Shown here: one piece after another, positions 34,421-45,651 of the stretch
Position numbering within the stretch: position 1 is the first letter of the stretch
Layout of the letters: each line of letters opens with the position of its first letter
DNA from: Asanoa siamensis
GTDB taxonomy: Bacteria > Actinomycetota > Actinomycetes > Mycobacteriales > Micromonosporaceae
Assembly: GCF_016862555.1 (NCBI RefSeq)
Contig: NZ_BONE01000024.1
Span: forward strand, 1 to 64,000
Direction of reading: 5' to 3'
DNA length: 64,000 nt
Position numbers and translations under genes: made by a program
Notes under the pieces: generated by a model
Told to the model about the DNA's origin: nothing
Seen by the model: only the letters and a program-made list of their open reading frames with translations
Databases searched by the model: none

Positions 34421-35478
34421 GGCTCCGCGGCCGTCCAGACCGCGACGGCGGTGCGGTCGTCCACGAAGGTCCTGCGGTAGAAACCGACCTGGTGCGCGAA
34501 CTCGATGGTGTCGGGCGGGCTGGTCCACTGCTCCGCGAGGAACCGCCCGACCACGCCGCCGCCGGACCCCATCGGGTCGCCGATGCCGTCACTGATCACC
34601 GCCAGCACGTCGCCCGGCCGTAGCTGGATCGCGTTCGGCTCCGGTGTGACGACGCGGGGGAGCGGTCGGACCTCCGAGGACGCGACCTCGTCGCCCGCGC
34701 CCTTGACCGCGGTGACCGGCGACCAGGCACCGTCGCGCAGCAGGAGCGCCGAGGAGTCCCCGGCGATGGCGGTCACCAGCGACCGGTGTGTGCCGTCGGG
34801 GCCCGGGTGGGTCGCGACCACGAACGCGACCGCGGTCGAGGACATGTGCTGGCGGACGTCGGCGAGGGTGACCTCGTCGGCCTCGATCTCCTGCTGCTGG
34901 TTGCGGGACGAGCGCAGCGTACGCAGGAACTCGTTCTTGATCGCGTCGTTGGCGCTGTCCACGGCGGCGTCCCAGCGCAGCTTCCCCAGGTCGGCCTCGA
35001 TGCCCGCCTCGGCGAGCCCGTCGATCAGTTCGCTGACGATCTTCTCGCAGGCGAGATCGGCGGCCCGGTGCGAGAGCTTGCCGGCCGAGACGCCGTCCGC
35101 GACGCAGCCGACGAGCCAGTGACCGTCGCGGGTCACCGCGACCGCGTACGAGTCCTGGCGGGGCTTGCCGGTCTCCAGATGGCTCAGGCCGCGCAGGCTG
35201 GCCGCCCGGTAGTCGAGCGACCCGACGCGGCAGCCGTCCACGGCCAGGTCCGGGCGACGGCGCACCAGGACGGCCGGCGTCGCGACGACCGCGGGCTGGT
35301 TGCCCGGGTCACCGACGATCCAGCGGCCGTTAGGGTGGCGCCGCCAGTGCGTGGGCGGCATCTCGCCGGGCTCGGCCGGCGTGACCGCCTCGTCGTCCGC
35401 CGCGGGCTCCGCGAGCGCGACCCCGGCCGCGTCCGGCTCGCGGACGTCCGACGGCTCCGCGCGCTCAGTTCCAGTCAC
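34417..35478 (-). CDS. PP2C family protein phosphatase
   Basis: 353 residues. An acidic N-terminal tail of about 80 residues is followed by a PP2C fold. The metal-binding aspartates are visible in GKPRQDSYAV (Asp109), CVADGVS (Asp128-Gly129), VISDGIGDP and VDDRTAV. PP2C enzymes dephosphorylate Ser/Thr residues using two metal ions. Wedged between the kinase and the vWA genes, with overlaps on both sides, it would reverse the kinase. The kinase/PP2C/vWA order is the TerY-P triad arrangement known from stress and conflict loci. Confidence 0.88.
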   Translation of the reverse strand: MTGTERAEPSDVREPDAAGVALAEPAADDEAVTPAEPGEMPPTHWRRHPNGRWIVGDPGNQPAVVATPAVLVRRRPDLAVDGCRVGSLDYRAASLRGLSHLETGKPRQDSYAVAVTRDGHWLVGCVADGVSAGKLSHRAADLACEKIVSELIDGLAEAGIEADLGKLRWDAAVDSANDAIKNEFLRTLRSSRNQQQEIEADEVTLADVRQHMSSTAVAFVVATHPGPDGTHRSLVTAIAGDSSALLLRDGAWSPVTAVKGAGDEVASSEVRPLPRVVTPEPNAIQLRPGDVLAVISDGIGDPMGSGGGVVGRFLAEQWTSPPDTIEFAHQVGFYRRTFVDDRTAVAVWTAAEP

Positions 35479-36199
35479 TGTCGAGGTCCTCGTCTTTCAG
35501 GACGAACCCGCCACCACTGCCGTGGTCGGTGACCGACTGGGCCGAGGCGATCACGCTCGACAGCAGGACCTCGGCCACCTTCGTGATCGCCTTCGCCGCG
35601 TCGACGCCGTCGCCCGCGACATAGCTGCGCATCGGCTTCTTCGCACCGTCGGCCGCGTTCGGGTGCACCCACTGGTCGAGTTGCGCCTTGGTAGCCGTGC
35701 CGATGCCGAACGGGATGATGTTGGGGCGCAGCTTGAACGCCGGATCGGTGAGATCCTTGAAGGCCCGCACGATGTCGTCGTGGTCGTCGGTGGGCTCCCC
35801 GTCGGTGATGAAGAAGATCGCCGGCCGGTACGCCTTCAGGTTGTCCCCGCGCAGCGTGGCGTAGTCCTTCTCGATCTCCTGCCGCAGCAGCCGGAAGGCG
35901 GCCTCGTACGAGGTGGCGCCGCGCACGGCGAACTGCGGGATCGGGTCGATGTTGCGCACGTCGTCGAGCCGCATCACGACCCGGGCGTCGTCCGAGAAGT
36001 CCACCGCGCCGAGCCGGACCACGTCGCCCAACGTCGGCGACTTCTCGATGCCGTCGATGACGGTGGGCAGGATCTTGTTCGCCGCCTCGATCGGGGTCAT
36101 GCCGTCGTCGGCGCCGACACTCATCGACAGCGACACGTCGACGACGACGTAGAAGGGGAGGACCAGGAGGCGATCGTCCCCATGGCTCGAACCGCTCAT
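35465..36199 (-). CDS. vWA domain protein (TerY-like)
   Basis: 244 residues forming one von Willebrand A domain. The metal-ion adhesion site is complete: VVDVSLSMS (D-x-S-x-S) and FITDGEPTDD. It lacks a signal peptide, as TerY-like proteins do, and ends with an acidic tail (DEDLDSDWN). GAGGAAATCCG precedes the ATG. It is the first gene of the module's minus-strand transcript, so it should be made in the highest amount. vWA proteins bind partners through the metal site; here they probably link kinase and phosphatase to a target. Confidence 0.88.
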   Translation of the reverse strand: MSGSSHGDDRLLVLPFYVVVDVSLSMSVGADDGMTPIEAANKILPTVIDGIEKSPTLGDVVRLGAVDFSDDARVVMRLDDVRNIDPIPQFAVRGATSYEAAFRLLRQEIEKDYATLRGDNLKAYRPAIFFITDGEPTDDHDDIVRAFKDLTDPAFKLRPNIIPFGIGTATKAQLDQWVHPNAADGAKKPMRSYVAGDGVDAAKAITKVAEVLLSSVIASAQSVTDHGSGGGFVLKDEDLDSDWN

Positions 36200-36286
36200 C
36201 GGATTTCCTCTCGTCCGCCAGACACAGGTGAGCGGCGGCAACCTCCGCTCGCCGTGAACTGACGGACAGCACCCCGGAGGCACACG

Positions 36287-37438
36287 ATGGACGTCGAGTC
36301 GACCGCCGCCGCGCTGCGGGCGGTATCGGACCATGACCCGTCTCTCCTGACCGAGCCGGCCCGGCTGGCCAGGGCCCTGCGCGACCTGCTGCCCGACGAC
36401 GACCACGCTGTGCGCCTGCTCGTGGTGGCCGCACGGACAGGCCTGCCGGGGCTGCTGGCCGGCGGCCACGCGCGGGAGGCCCGCAACCGCCTCACGGACC
36501 ATGCGGGCCTGCGCGCCGAGGTGGCCGAACAGCTCGTGTCCGCCTGGATCGCGGCGTCGACAGGTGAGGTCCGGTCCAGCGCGGCCGACCGCCCCGGGTT
36601 CGTCTCCGAACGGCCCGGCGTCCCGACCGCGGTCGCCGTCCAGCCGGGACCGGCGGGTGCCGCGGTCGTCGGCCTGGTCACCGGCAGCGGGGTCTTCGTC
36701 GGCGACGGCAGCGGCTGGCGCCGCGTCGCCACGCCGACCGCGACCGTCTCCCGTGACGTGGCGCTCGCCGACCACCACGTCTTCTGGTCGGGTGCGGGCG
36801 GCGTGTTCGCGCGACCGGTCACCACCCCCGGGGGTGTGGTGTCACTCGGTGAGCAGCGCACCGTGGTGACGGCCGACCAGGTCCGGTACCCGCTGGCGGC
36901 GGTGTCCGGCGACGGCGAGTCGGTGGACGTGTTCTGGACACCGGACCGCGTCCGGATCGCGCACCGGGCGCTGCGGGGCTGGGCGACGGGGTCGGGTGTG
37001 GACATCGGGGCGGTCCCGGGCGCTGGGCGGCTGGCGGCCTTGGCGGCCGGTGCGGCCGGCCCGCGGGCGATGTGGCTGGCGGCGCTCACCGAGTCCGGCA
37101 CGCTCGCGTACGCGGCGTGGGACCCGGCCGGTGGCGGCCTCGGCAGGTGGACGGCGCTCGCACCTCCGGTGCCGATCGCGGCGCTGACGCTCGCGGGTGG
37201 TGTCCTGCTCGGCTGTACCGCAGCCGGCCACCTGCTCGCGTACGACCTCGCGGGCGCGCGGACCTGGCGCAGTGTCGACCCGCCGGCACAGGCGCCGCGG
37301 CCGGAACGGGCGCCGCACGCGCTGGCCGCGGCACCCGGGCTGCTCGTGGTCGCGGCGGCGCGGTTCGCCTGGCTGGCGACCGTGTCGATCGCCGACGGCG
37401 TCCCGACGCTCGGCGCGGCCCGCCCGCTGGACCTCTAG
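36287..37438 (+). CDS. Helical domain fused to beta-propeller-like domain
   Basis: 383 residues. The first 90 are helical and charged (LARALRDLLPDDDHAVRLLVV, then EARNRLTDHAGLRAEVAEQL). This pattern resembles small helical adaptor domains attached to kinases and Hsp70s in actinobacterial signalling proteins. The remainder is a series of beta repeats (SGVFVGDGSGWRRVA, VFWSGAGGVFARPV, VLLGCTAAGHLLAYDL) consistent with a propeller. It diverges from the vWA gene (87 nt between starts, GGAGG seven bases before the ATG), so it may share regulation with the CHAT module. No catalytic residues are recognised. Confidence 0.65.
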   Translation: MDVESTAAALRAVSDHDPSLLTEPARLARALRDLLPDDDHAVRLLVVAARTGLPGLLAGGHAREARNRLTDHAGLRAEVAEQLVSAWIAASTGEVRSSAADRPGFVSERPGVPTAVAVQPGPAGAAVVGLVTGSGVFVGDGSGWRRVATPTATVSRDVALADHHVFWSGAGGVFARPVTTPGGVVSLGEQRTVVTADQVRYPLAAVSGDGESVDVFWTPDRVRIAHRALRGWATGSGVDIGAVPGAGRLAALAAGAAGPRAMWLAALTESGTLAYAAWDPAGGGLGRWTALAPPVPIAALTLAGGVLLGCTAAGHLLAYDLAGARTWRSVDPPAQAPRPERAPHALAAAPGLLVVAAARFAWLATVSIADGVPTLGAARPLDL

Positions 37439-37983
37439 CGCACGGCCCGTCGCGCCGCGTCGCACACCGAGGCGGCCACCTCTTCCGGCGTGCCCAGGGT
37501 CAGCGGGTGGCGCGTGCCGCGCAGGCCCGCGGCGGCCAGTGCCGGCACGTCGGCCGGAAGCGCCAGATGCAGGTCGGCCTCGATCGCGTCCCGGGCGGCC
37601 AGGACGTCCTCGTCGCGGTCGGTCGGCAGGCCGTCGGCCACGACCAGCACCGTCGGCTCCGGCGCGGTGAGGCCGTCCGCACGGAGCAGGGCGGCGTCGC
37701 TCCCGACGGTGCCGACGAGGAGGCGCAACGCCGCGGCCAGGGAGCTGAAGCCACCGGCACGCGGGGCGGGCAGGACCTGGACGTCCCGCGCGCGGGTGAG
37801 CGGGATCAGCACCGCCGCCTCGGTGGAGTAGGTGATCATGCTGAGCCACGCGTCGTCCCCGCCGGTCCGTTCGAGGTCGCCGACGATCCCGGGCAGCGCG
37901 CGGACGACACCGCCGTGGAAGCCTCGACGCACCGTGGAGCCCGACACGTCCACGACGAGATAGAGCAGTACGGTCACGGTCAC
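37435..37983 (-). CDS. Second vWA domain protein
   Basis: 182 residues with MIDAS motif VVDVSGSTV at the N-terminus and VLVVADGLPTDRDED later. It is a smaller, separate vWA protein with its stop inside the CTAG shared with the convergent propeller gene (4-nt overlap). The GTG start at 37983 or 37977 cannot be settled. Two vWA proteins on either side of the propeller gene suggest they belong to one module. Confidence 0.82.
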   Translation of the reverse strand: MTVTVLLYLVVDVSGSTVRRGFHGGVVRALPGIVGDLERTGGDDAWLSMITYSTEAAVLIPLTRARDVQVLPAPRAGGFSSLAAALRLLVGTVGSDAALLRADGLTAPEPTVLVVADGLPTDRDEDVLAARDAIEADLHLALPADVPALAAAGLRGTRHPLTLGTPEEVAASVCDAARRAVR

Positions 37984-38050
37984 ATCGCCCCGTGTCGGAT
38001 CTGACGGACCGGTCGCGACCCGTCCCGGTCATCGACGAACGCGCCTCGGC

Positions 38051-38093
38051 GTCTCAGGATGAGACGGGAGACGGTGTCGACACGCGGTGTGAT
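38051..38093 (+). promoter_or_regulatory. Putative MimR operator and promoter for the 77-residue membrane protein
   Basis: A perfect palindrome GTCTCA-GGA-TGAGAC occupies 38051-38065. After 22 nt comes TGTGAT (38088-38093), a -10-like hexamer, and seven bases later the ATG at 38100. This implies a leaderless transcript with the palindrome centred near -42, the usual place for a class II activator. The same palindrome occurs twice between mimR and mimA. The assignment to MimR is inferred from that sharing. Confidence 0.6.
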
Positions 38094-38099
38094 GCGGAT

Positions 38100-38333
38100 A
38101 TGGAGCCGACGACGTTCGCGCAGGTCGCTGAGGTGGTGGCCGGGTTCGGTGCGCTCGGGTTGTTGACCGGCGTGCTCAATGTCGTCGCCCTGCGGGCCGT
38201 GCGGATCGACGAGGTGCCCGGGTGCGTGCAGCCGCGGATCCGGTGGTGGTGCGCGCACAATCCGGCATTTCTCCGCGTCAGCGCGGCGGTGACCGTGGCC
38301 GGGCTCGTCATGATGGTCCTCGCCGCCACCTAG
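38100..38333 (+). CDS. Small two-segment membrane protein, predicted MimR regulon member
   Basis: 77 residues with two hydrophobic segments (VVAGFGALGLLTGVLNVVAL and VSAAVTVAGLVMMVLAAT) joined by a short basic/aromatic loop (RIRWWCAHNP). The ATG at 38100 was chosen because it sits at the predicted transcription start; a GTG at 37992 in the same frame would run through the palindrome. There is no ribosome site, consistent with leaderless translation. It converges with mntH and shares a CTAG at the stops. No known family is recognised. A role in hydrocarbon entry or membrane support of the monooxygenase is speculative. Confidence 0.6.
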   Translation: MEPTTFAQVAEVVAGFGALGLLTGVLNVVALRAVRIDEVPGCVQPRIRWWCAHNPAFLRVSAAVTVAGLVMMVLAAT

Positions 38334-39589
38334 CCGAAGAACGTGTCCCACAGCAGGAAGATGTTCAGGGCGATGATCAGCCCCGCGATCGTGCCCGCGG
38401 TCGTGTTGGTCAGGCGGTTGTTGACGAAGACGCCCATGATGTCGCGGCGGCGGGTCAGCAGCAGCAGGGGCACCAGGGCGAACGGGATGCCGAACGAGAG
38501 GACCACCTGCGAGATCACCAGGCTGTCCGTGGGCGGCAGGCCCAGGCCGAGCACCAGCAGCGCCGGCGCCATCGTCACCGCGCGCCGGAGGAACAGTGGG
38601 ATCCGGCGGCGGATGAAGCCCTGCATCACGACCTGACCCGCGTACGTGCCGACGCTCGACGATGACAGGCCCGACGCCAGCAGCGCCACCGCGAAGGCCA
38701 GGGCCGCGCCGCCGCCGACCATCGAGGCCAGGCCCGCGTGGGCGCCCTCGATCGAGTCGATGTCGGAGCGGCCGCCGCCGTTGAACAGCTCGGCGGCGAT
38801 CACCAGCATCGACAGGTTGATCAGGCCGGCCGCGCCCAGGCCGATCACCACGTCGAGGCGCTGGAAGCGCAACAGCTCGCGGCGCTCCGCGTCGTCGCGG
38901 CAGGCCACCCGGGACTTGGTCAGTGCCGAGTGCAGGTAGACCACGTGCGGCATGACCGTCGCGCCGATGATGCCGCAGACCAGCAGCAGGCTGTCGCCGC
39001 CGGAGAGGCGGGGCACCAGGCCCGACGCGATGCCCGACGGCGAGGCGCCGACGACCAGCAGGTCGTACAGGAAGCCCAGGAAGACGATGCCGAGCAGCGC
39101 GATGATCGCCAGCTCGAAGCGCCGGTAGCCGCGCTGCTCCAGCGCCAGGATGGCGAACGCCACGACCGCGGTGATGAGGCCCGCGGCGAACAGCGGCACG
39201 CCGAAGAGCAGGTGGAGCCCGACCGCGGCGCCGACGAACTCCGCCAGGTCCGTGGCCATCGCGATGATCTCGGCCTGCACCCAGAGGCCGCGGGAGACCG
39301 GCTTCGGCAGGTGCTCGCGGCACAGCTCCGGCAGGTCGCGACCGGTGGCGACGCCGGCCTTGGCCGACAGGTACTGCACCAGCATCGCCATCAGGTTCGC
39401 GACCACGATGACCCAGACGAGCGTGTAACCGAACTTTGCGCCGGCGGTGAAGTTGGTGGCGAAGTTGCCCGGGTCGATGTAGGCGACGGCCGCCACGAAC
39501 GCGGGCCCGAGCAGCGCCACCATCCCGCGCAGGCGCCCCCGGGAGCGCAGCTCCCGCAGTACGGACGGGGCGACGGCGGGCACTGCCAC
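38330..39589 (-). CDS. mntH: Nramp family divalent metal transporter
   Basis: 419 residues with about eleven membrane segments. The Nramp metal site motifs are present: YIDPGNFATN in segment 1 and IGATVMPHVVYLHS in segment 6. These carriers import Mn2+ or Fe2+ with protons. GTG at 39589 is preferred, with AAGGG about ten bases upstream. It starts 32 nt after the groEL stop on the same strand, so it may be the last gene of the monooxygenase operon and supply metal for the diiron enzyme. That link is inferred from position. Confidence 0.9.
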   Translation of the reverse strand: MAVPAVAPSVLRELRSRGRLRGMVALLGPAFVAAVAYIDPGNFATNFTAGAKFGYTLVWVIVVANLMAMLVQYLSAKAGVATGRDLPELCREHLPKPVSRGLWVQAEIIAMATDLAEFVGAAVGLHLLFGVPLFAAGLITAVVAFAILALEQRGYRRFELAIIALLGIVFLGFLYDLLVVGASPSGIASGLVPRLSGGDSLLLVCGIIGATVMPHVVYLHSALTKSRVACRDDAERRELLRFQRLDVVIGLGAAGLINLSMLVIAAELFNGGGRSDIDSIEGAHAGLASMVGGGAALAFAVALLASGLSSSSVGTYAGQVVMQGFIRRRIPLFLRRAVTMAPALLVLGLGLPPTDSLVISQVVLSFGIPFALVPLLLLTRRRDIMGVFVNNRLTNTTAGTIAGLIIALNIFLLWDTFFG

Positions 39590-39621
39590 GCCGTCGCCCT
39601 TCACGGGTCCCACGGTGCGAG

Positions 39622-42348
<2,727 letters not shown>

Positions 42349-42352
<4 letters not shown>

Positions 42353-43044
42353 GTCTCCTCCTCCACTCCGTAGCGGTGCCGCAGCATGCCGCGGCAGATG
42401 CCGGTGTTGGCGTCCAGGCTGGTGCGGGTCAGCCGGGCCTTGCGCAGGTGCAGGGGCACCGCCTCGGCGCCGACGGCCGCGCCGGATGCCGGATCGACGA
42501 GCAGGGGGGCCTCGTCGCCCGCGGGCAGGCCCAGCTCTGCGCGGCGGCCGCGCAACCGGTCGAGGGCCGGCGACGGCGGCACCTCGCCCAGCGTCATCGC
42601 GGCCAGGGCCGCCGGCGACGAGCCCGAGTCGACGAGTGGCCGGCACACCAGGTCGGTGCCGGCCAGCACGGCCTTGCGGAGGAAGTCGGACCGCAACGAG
42701 TCGAGCTCGTCGACCGCCTCGCCCTGGAAGGAGGCGACGAACCCGGCCCGCGCGGCCACCCCCTCGTTGATCGCGTCGGCTGCGAAGTGGTCGTCCAGCA
42801 CCACCTCCGTCCGGCGCACGCCGTCCACGGTGGACACGGCGTCGTAGGCGTCGGCCACCATCAGGTAGGCGAAGTTCGGCGCGCAGAAGTAGGTCGGCAG
42901 CCGCAGGTGCACCGCCGCGTCGCCGTCCGGGGACAGCGATGCCGACGCGACGAAGCCGAGCGTGGTGATCGGCTCGTCCAGCTCAGGGTCGCGCACCTCC
43001 CCGAGGGCCTCGAGGAGGGTGCGCGACCCGACCGTGGTGGTCAT
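42349..43044 (-). CDS. DUF59/MIP18-like protein of the monooxygenase cluster
   Basis: 231 residues. The N-terminal domain has the DUF59 signature VRDPELDEPITTLGF and a Cys in PTYFCAPNFAYLM. The C-terminal half is unlike the short SufT-type proteins and ends HRYGVEEET. DUF59 proteins act in Fe-S cluster assembly. Here the protein may help mature the diiron hydroxylase or the Fe-S reductase; that is inferred from its constant place in such clusters. It overlaps both neighbours by ATGA. Confidence 0.8.
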
Positions 43045-44111
43045 GCCAACGTGGCCGCGGGCGACTCTGCCGACACGCCGACCGAGTCGTCGCGGGCGGC
43101 GGGGGTGCCGGCGTCGGCCGGGAGCTGGCACTCCGCGGGCACCTCGATGCCGTACAGCTTCGCGGCGTTGAGCCCGAGGATCTTCTTCTTGGTCGCCGTG
43201 GTGACCCGCGGGTAGTCGGAGAACTCGTCACTCGGGTAGTCCCAGTCGACGAACCCCTCGATCTGCCACTTCGGTTCCCAGATGCCGTAGTCGCTGCCGA
43301 AGGTCATCTTGTCCTCGCCGACCCAGAACAGCAGCTCGCCCATCACCTTCGCGAAGAACCTCGGCCGGGCGTGCATGAGACCGCCGATGACGACCGAGAG
43401 GCCCGCGTACACGTTGGGCTCCTGGGTCGCCATGAAGCAGAAGTCCTCGATCCGCGGCAGGCCCACGTGCTCGACGATGAAGTTCAGCTCGGGGAAGTCG
43501 GTCGCGGCGTGGTCCACGTCGGACACGTCGAACGCGTCCTTGTCCAGCGGCCAGATCGTCGGTCCCTTGTGGACGTGGATGTTCACGATCCCGAGGTCCC
43601 GGCAGGCCTCCAGATACCTGTACGCACCGGGGTCCGTGAGCTTCCAGCCGCGCGACCCCTCGCGCCACTCGGCCGTGTAGAGCTTGACACCCTTGCTGCC
43701 GTAGCGCTCGACGTTCTCCGCGAGCTTCTTGAGCCCGTCCTCACCCTCGCGCGGGTCCCACCGCGTGTTGGCGATGAACTTCCCCGGGTGCTTCTCGCCC
43801 AGCGCCGCGTTGCGCTCGGTGGTGTTGAAGCCGTCCCGGTACCACTCGGTCAGGTAGGTGGGCTGGAACACCGCCACGTCGACGTAGCCGTCCTCAAAGA
43901 CGTCCTTCATGAGGTCGTCCTCGGTGTACGACATGAACTTCTCGATCGGCCAGTGCGTCTCGGCCGGCGCCAGGCCCTGGTAGGCGTGGAAGCACTCGAT
44001 CCAGCCCTTGGCGTAGTGCTCGGCACCCGGCACCCAGGTCTCCGGACCCGCCTGCCAGTAGTGCATGTGGCTGTCGACGACGAAGTACTTCTCCCCGTCC
44101 TTCTCGTACAC
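43041..44111 (-). CDS. Metal-dependent amidohydrolase family protein
   Basis: 356 residues, a TIM-barrel amidohydrolase. Probable metal ligands are VVDSHMHYW (HxH), NIHVHKGPT, FIVEHVGLP and FGSDYGIWEP (Asp). The GTG at 44111 is the start, as GGGAGG lies eight bases upstream; it is separated from the mimD stop by five bases. The homologous gene follows mimD/prmD in mycobacterial and rhodococcal clusters. Its substrate is not established from sequence; hydrolysis or decarboxylation of an oxidised product is possible. Confidence 0.88.
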   Translation of the reverse strand: MYEKDGEKYFVVDSHMHYWQAGPETWVPGAEHYAKGWIECFHAYQGLAPAETHWPIEKFMSYTEDDLMKDVFEDGYVDVAVFQPTYLTEWYRDGFNTTERNAALGEKHPGKFIANTRWDPREGEDGLKKLAENVERYGSKGVKLYTAEWREGSRGWKLTDPGAYRYLEACRDLGIVNIHVHKGPTIWPLDKDAFDVSDVDHAATDFPELNFIVEHVGLPRIEDFCFMATQEPNVYAGLSVVIGGLMHARPRFFAKVMGELLFWVGEDKMTFGSDYGIWEPKWQIEGFVDWDYPSDEFSDYPRVTTATKKKILGLNAAKLYGIEVPAECQLPADAGTPAARDDSVGVSAESPAATLA

Positions 44112-44116
44112 AGCGG

Positions 44117-44488
44117 TTACCTCCCGGCGGTCAGGTCGAAGCCGATGTACTCGGCCGCGTCCTCGGGGTTGGCGAACATGATGGTGCGGTCGTCCTCGTG
44201 GATCATCCGGCCGTAGTGGGTCGACATGCTCTCCTCGAACTCGGCCGCGTCGAAGTAGCCGGCCTCCTCGCCGAGCGCCTCGGAGATCTCGTCGTAGACG
44301 ACGTCCATCCGGTTCAGCGCGTCGACGCGGATCATCGACGGCAACGGCGTGACGCGTACGTTCGGCTTGGTCCTCATGACCTCGGCCACCACGACGCCGA
44401 CCTGGTTGTTCATCAGCGTGAAGCCGCACATGTTCGACGGGCTGTTGTCGGATTTGAACGGGCTCTCCGAAACCTTGAACTGCGTCAC
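44117..44488 (-). CDS. mimD: Binuclear iron monooxygenase coupling (effector) protein
   Basis: 123 residues of the MmoB/DmpM family. The segments NNQVGVVVAEVM and VRVTPLPSMIRVDALNRMDV form the typical core. The protein lacks cofactors and binds the hydroxylase to tune electron transfer and substrate access. The GTG start overlaps the mimC stop (GTGA). The length is normal for the family. Confidence 0.92.
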   Translation of the reverse strand: MTQFKVSESPFKSDNSPSNMCGFTLMNNQVGVVVAEVMRTKPNVRVTPLPSMIRVDALNRMDVVYDEISEALGEEAGYFDAAEFEESMSTHYGRMIHEDDRTIMFANPEDAAEYIGFDLTAGR

Positions 44489-45651
44489 TGGGCCAGCTCC
44501 TTCGGTGTCTCGAGGCCGAGGTCGGTCACGATGCCGGCGAAGCGGCTCTTGGCGCTGTCCAGCGCGTCCTCGAAGCGCGGCGGCTTGGCCTCCGGCTGCG
44601 ACCACAGCGGCTGCAACGCGCGGGCCGCGGCGATCGAGGCCGGCACCCAGTCGGCCATCCAGGAGTGCAGGATCCGCTTGTTGTGCTCGGCGAACTCGCG
44701 ATCGGCGGTCAGCAACTCGAACATCGCCCGCGTGTAGCGCAGGTCGCGCTCCGAGAAGTCGTACTCCTCGGCCCCGACGATCGTGGGCGTCACGAAGTCG
44801 CCGTTGCGCGGCGCGGCGTGCTGCACGAGGTGGCTGCGGAACAGCTCGCCGACGAGCGGCTCGAACACGACGTTGGCCGCGAACACCGCCTCGCACCAGT
44901 CGTCGACCGCGGTCAGGCGCTCGGCCGTCTCGCGTACGCCCTGCCAGGCCGGGTCGTTGTTCCAGGCGTCCAGGTGTGCCGACCCGTCGAAGCCCTCGAT
45001 CTCCTCGCTCAGCGTGAGGCCGTAGAGCGCGAGGTCCTGCGCGGCCCGGATCCGGTGCATGCTGTTCACCGAGATCGCGTTGTTGTGCATGTTGGTGGGC
45101 GCCCGCCGGTTGGCGTTGGCGAACAGGTAGAGGCCCAGGCCGTGGTCGACGTGCATCCAGGCACCCACGTGCCGCTCGACGAACCGCACCCAGTTGGTGT
45201 TCCACTGCTCGAACGCCTTGGAGCGGCGGGCAGCCTCGACGTTCTGGCCGACCTGGCGCACGACGTTGGCGTTGTAGCGGTAGAGCGACAGCTCCCACTC
45301 CTCGTTGGGGTCACGGAACTCGTGCCAGCCGTGGGCCGGCCAGTCGTAGCCCTTGCCGCCCGAACCCGGACCGCGGGCGGGCTCGGGCCGGTCCGAGCCC
45401 CACGCCTTCAGCACGGTCCAGTCCAGCGGGTAGCCGCCGCGACCGTCGGAGAAGCCGTACAGCCAGCCCTGCGCCAGGTAGTGCCGCGGGTCGGGCTGGA
45501 CCTCGACCGTCACGTCCTCGTAGTGGGTCTGCTTGCGCTTCTGCGGTGTGTAGTAGTTGAACCGGCGCGCGGTCGAGTCTGGGAACTCCTTCGCACCGGC
45601 TTCGGCGTCGGTGAAGACGGGCTTGGGAACACTGCGTTCCGCGGTCGTCAT
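44485..45651 (-). CDS. mimC: Monooxygenase hydroxylase small (beta) subunit
   Basis: 388 residues of the beta-subunit fold (TmoE/DmpL/PrmC type). It begins MTTAERSVPKPVFTDAEAG and has the conserved region RRFNYYTPQKRKQTHYEDVT. Further on, SLYRYNANVVRQVGQNVEAARR lies in the helical bundle that packs against the large subunit. It has no iron site of its own. The ATG at 45651 overlaps the reductase stop by four bases. The A-B-C-D order matches propane-type monooxygenases. Confidence 0.93.
   Translation of the reverse strand: MTTAERSVPKPVFTDAEAGAKEFPDSTARRFNYYTPQKRKQTHYEDVTVEVQPDPRHYLAQGWLYGFSDGRGGYPLDWTVLKAWGSDRPEPARGPGSGGKGYDWPAHGWHEFRDPNEEWELSLYRYNANVVRQVGQNVEAARRSKAFEQWNTNWVRFVERHVGAWMHVDHGLGLYLFANANRRAPTNMHNNAISVNSMHRIRAAQDLALYGLTLSEEIEGFDGSAHLDAWNNDPAWQGVRETAERLTAVDDWCEAVFAANVVFEPLVGELFRSHLVQHAAPRNGDFVTPTIVGAEEYDFSERDLRYTRAMFELLTADREFAEHNKRILHSWMADWVPASIAAARALQPLWSQPEAKPPRFEDALDSAKSRFAGIVTDLGLETPKELAQ

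Noticed and set aside
24375-37983. Gasdermin or CRISPR type III-E style CHAT system
   Set aside because: No small gasdermin-like gene, no Cas protein and no repeat array lies near the CHAT gene.
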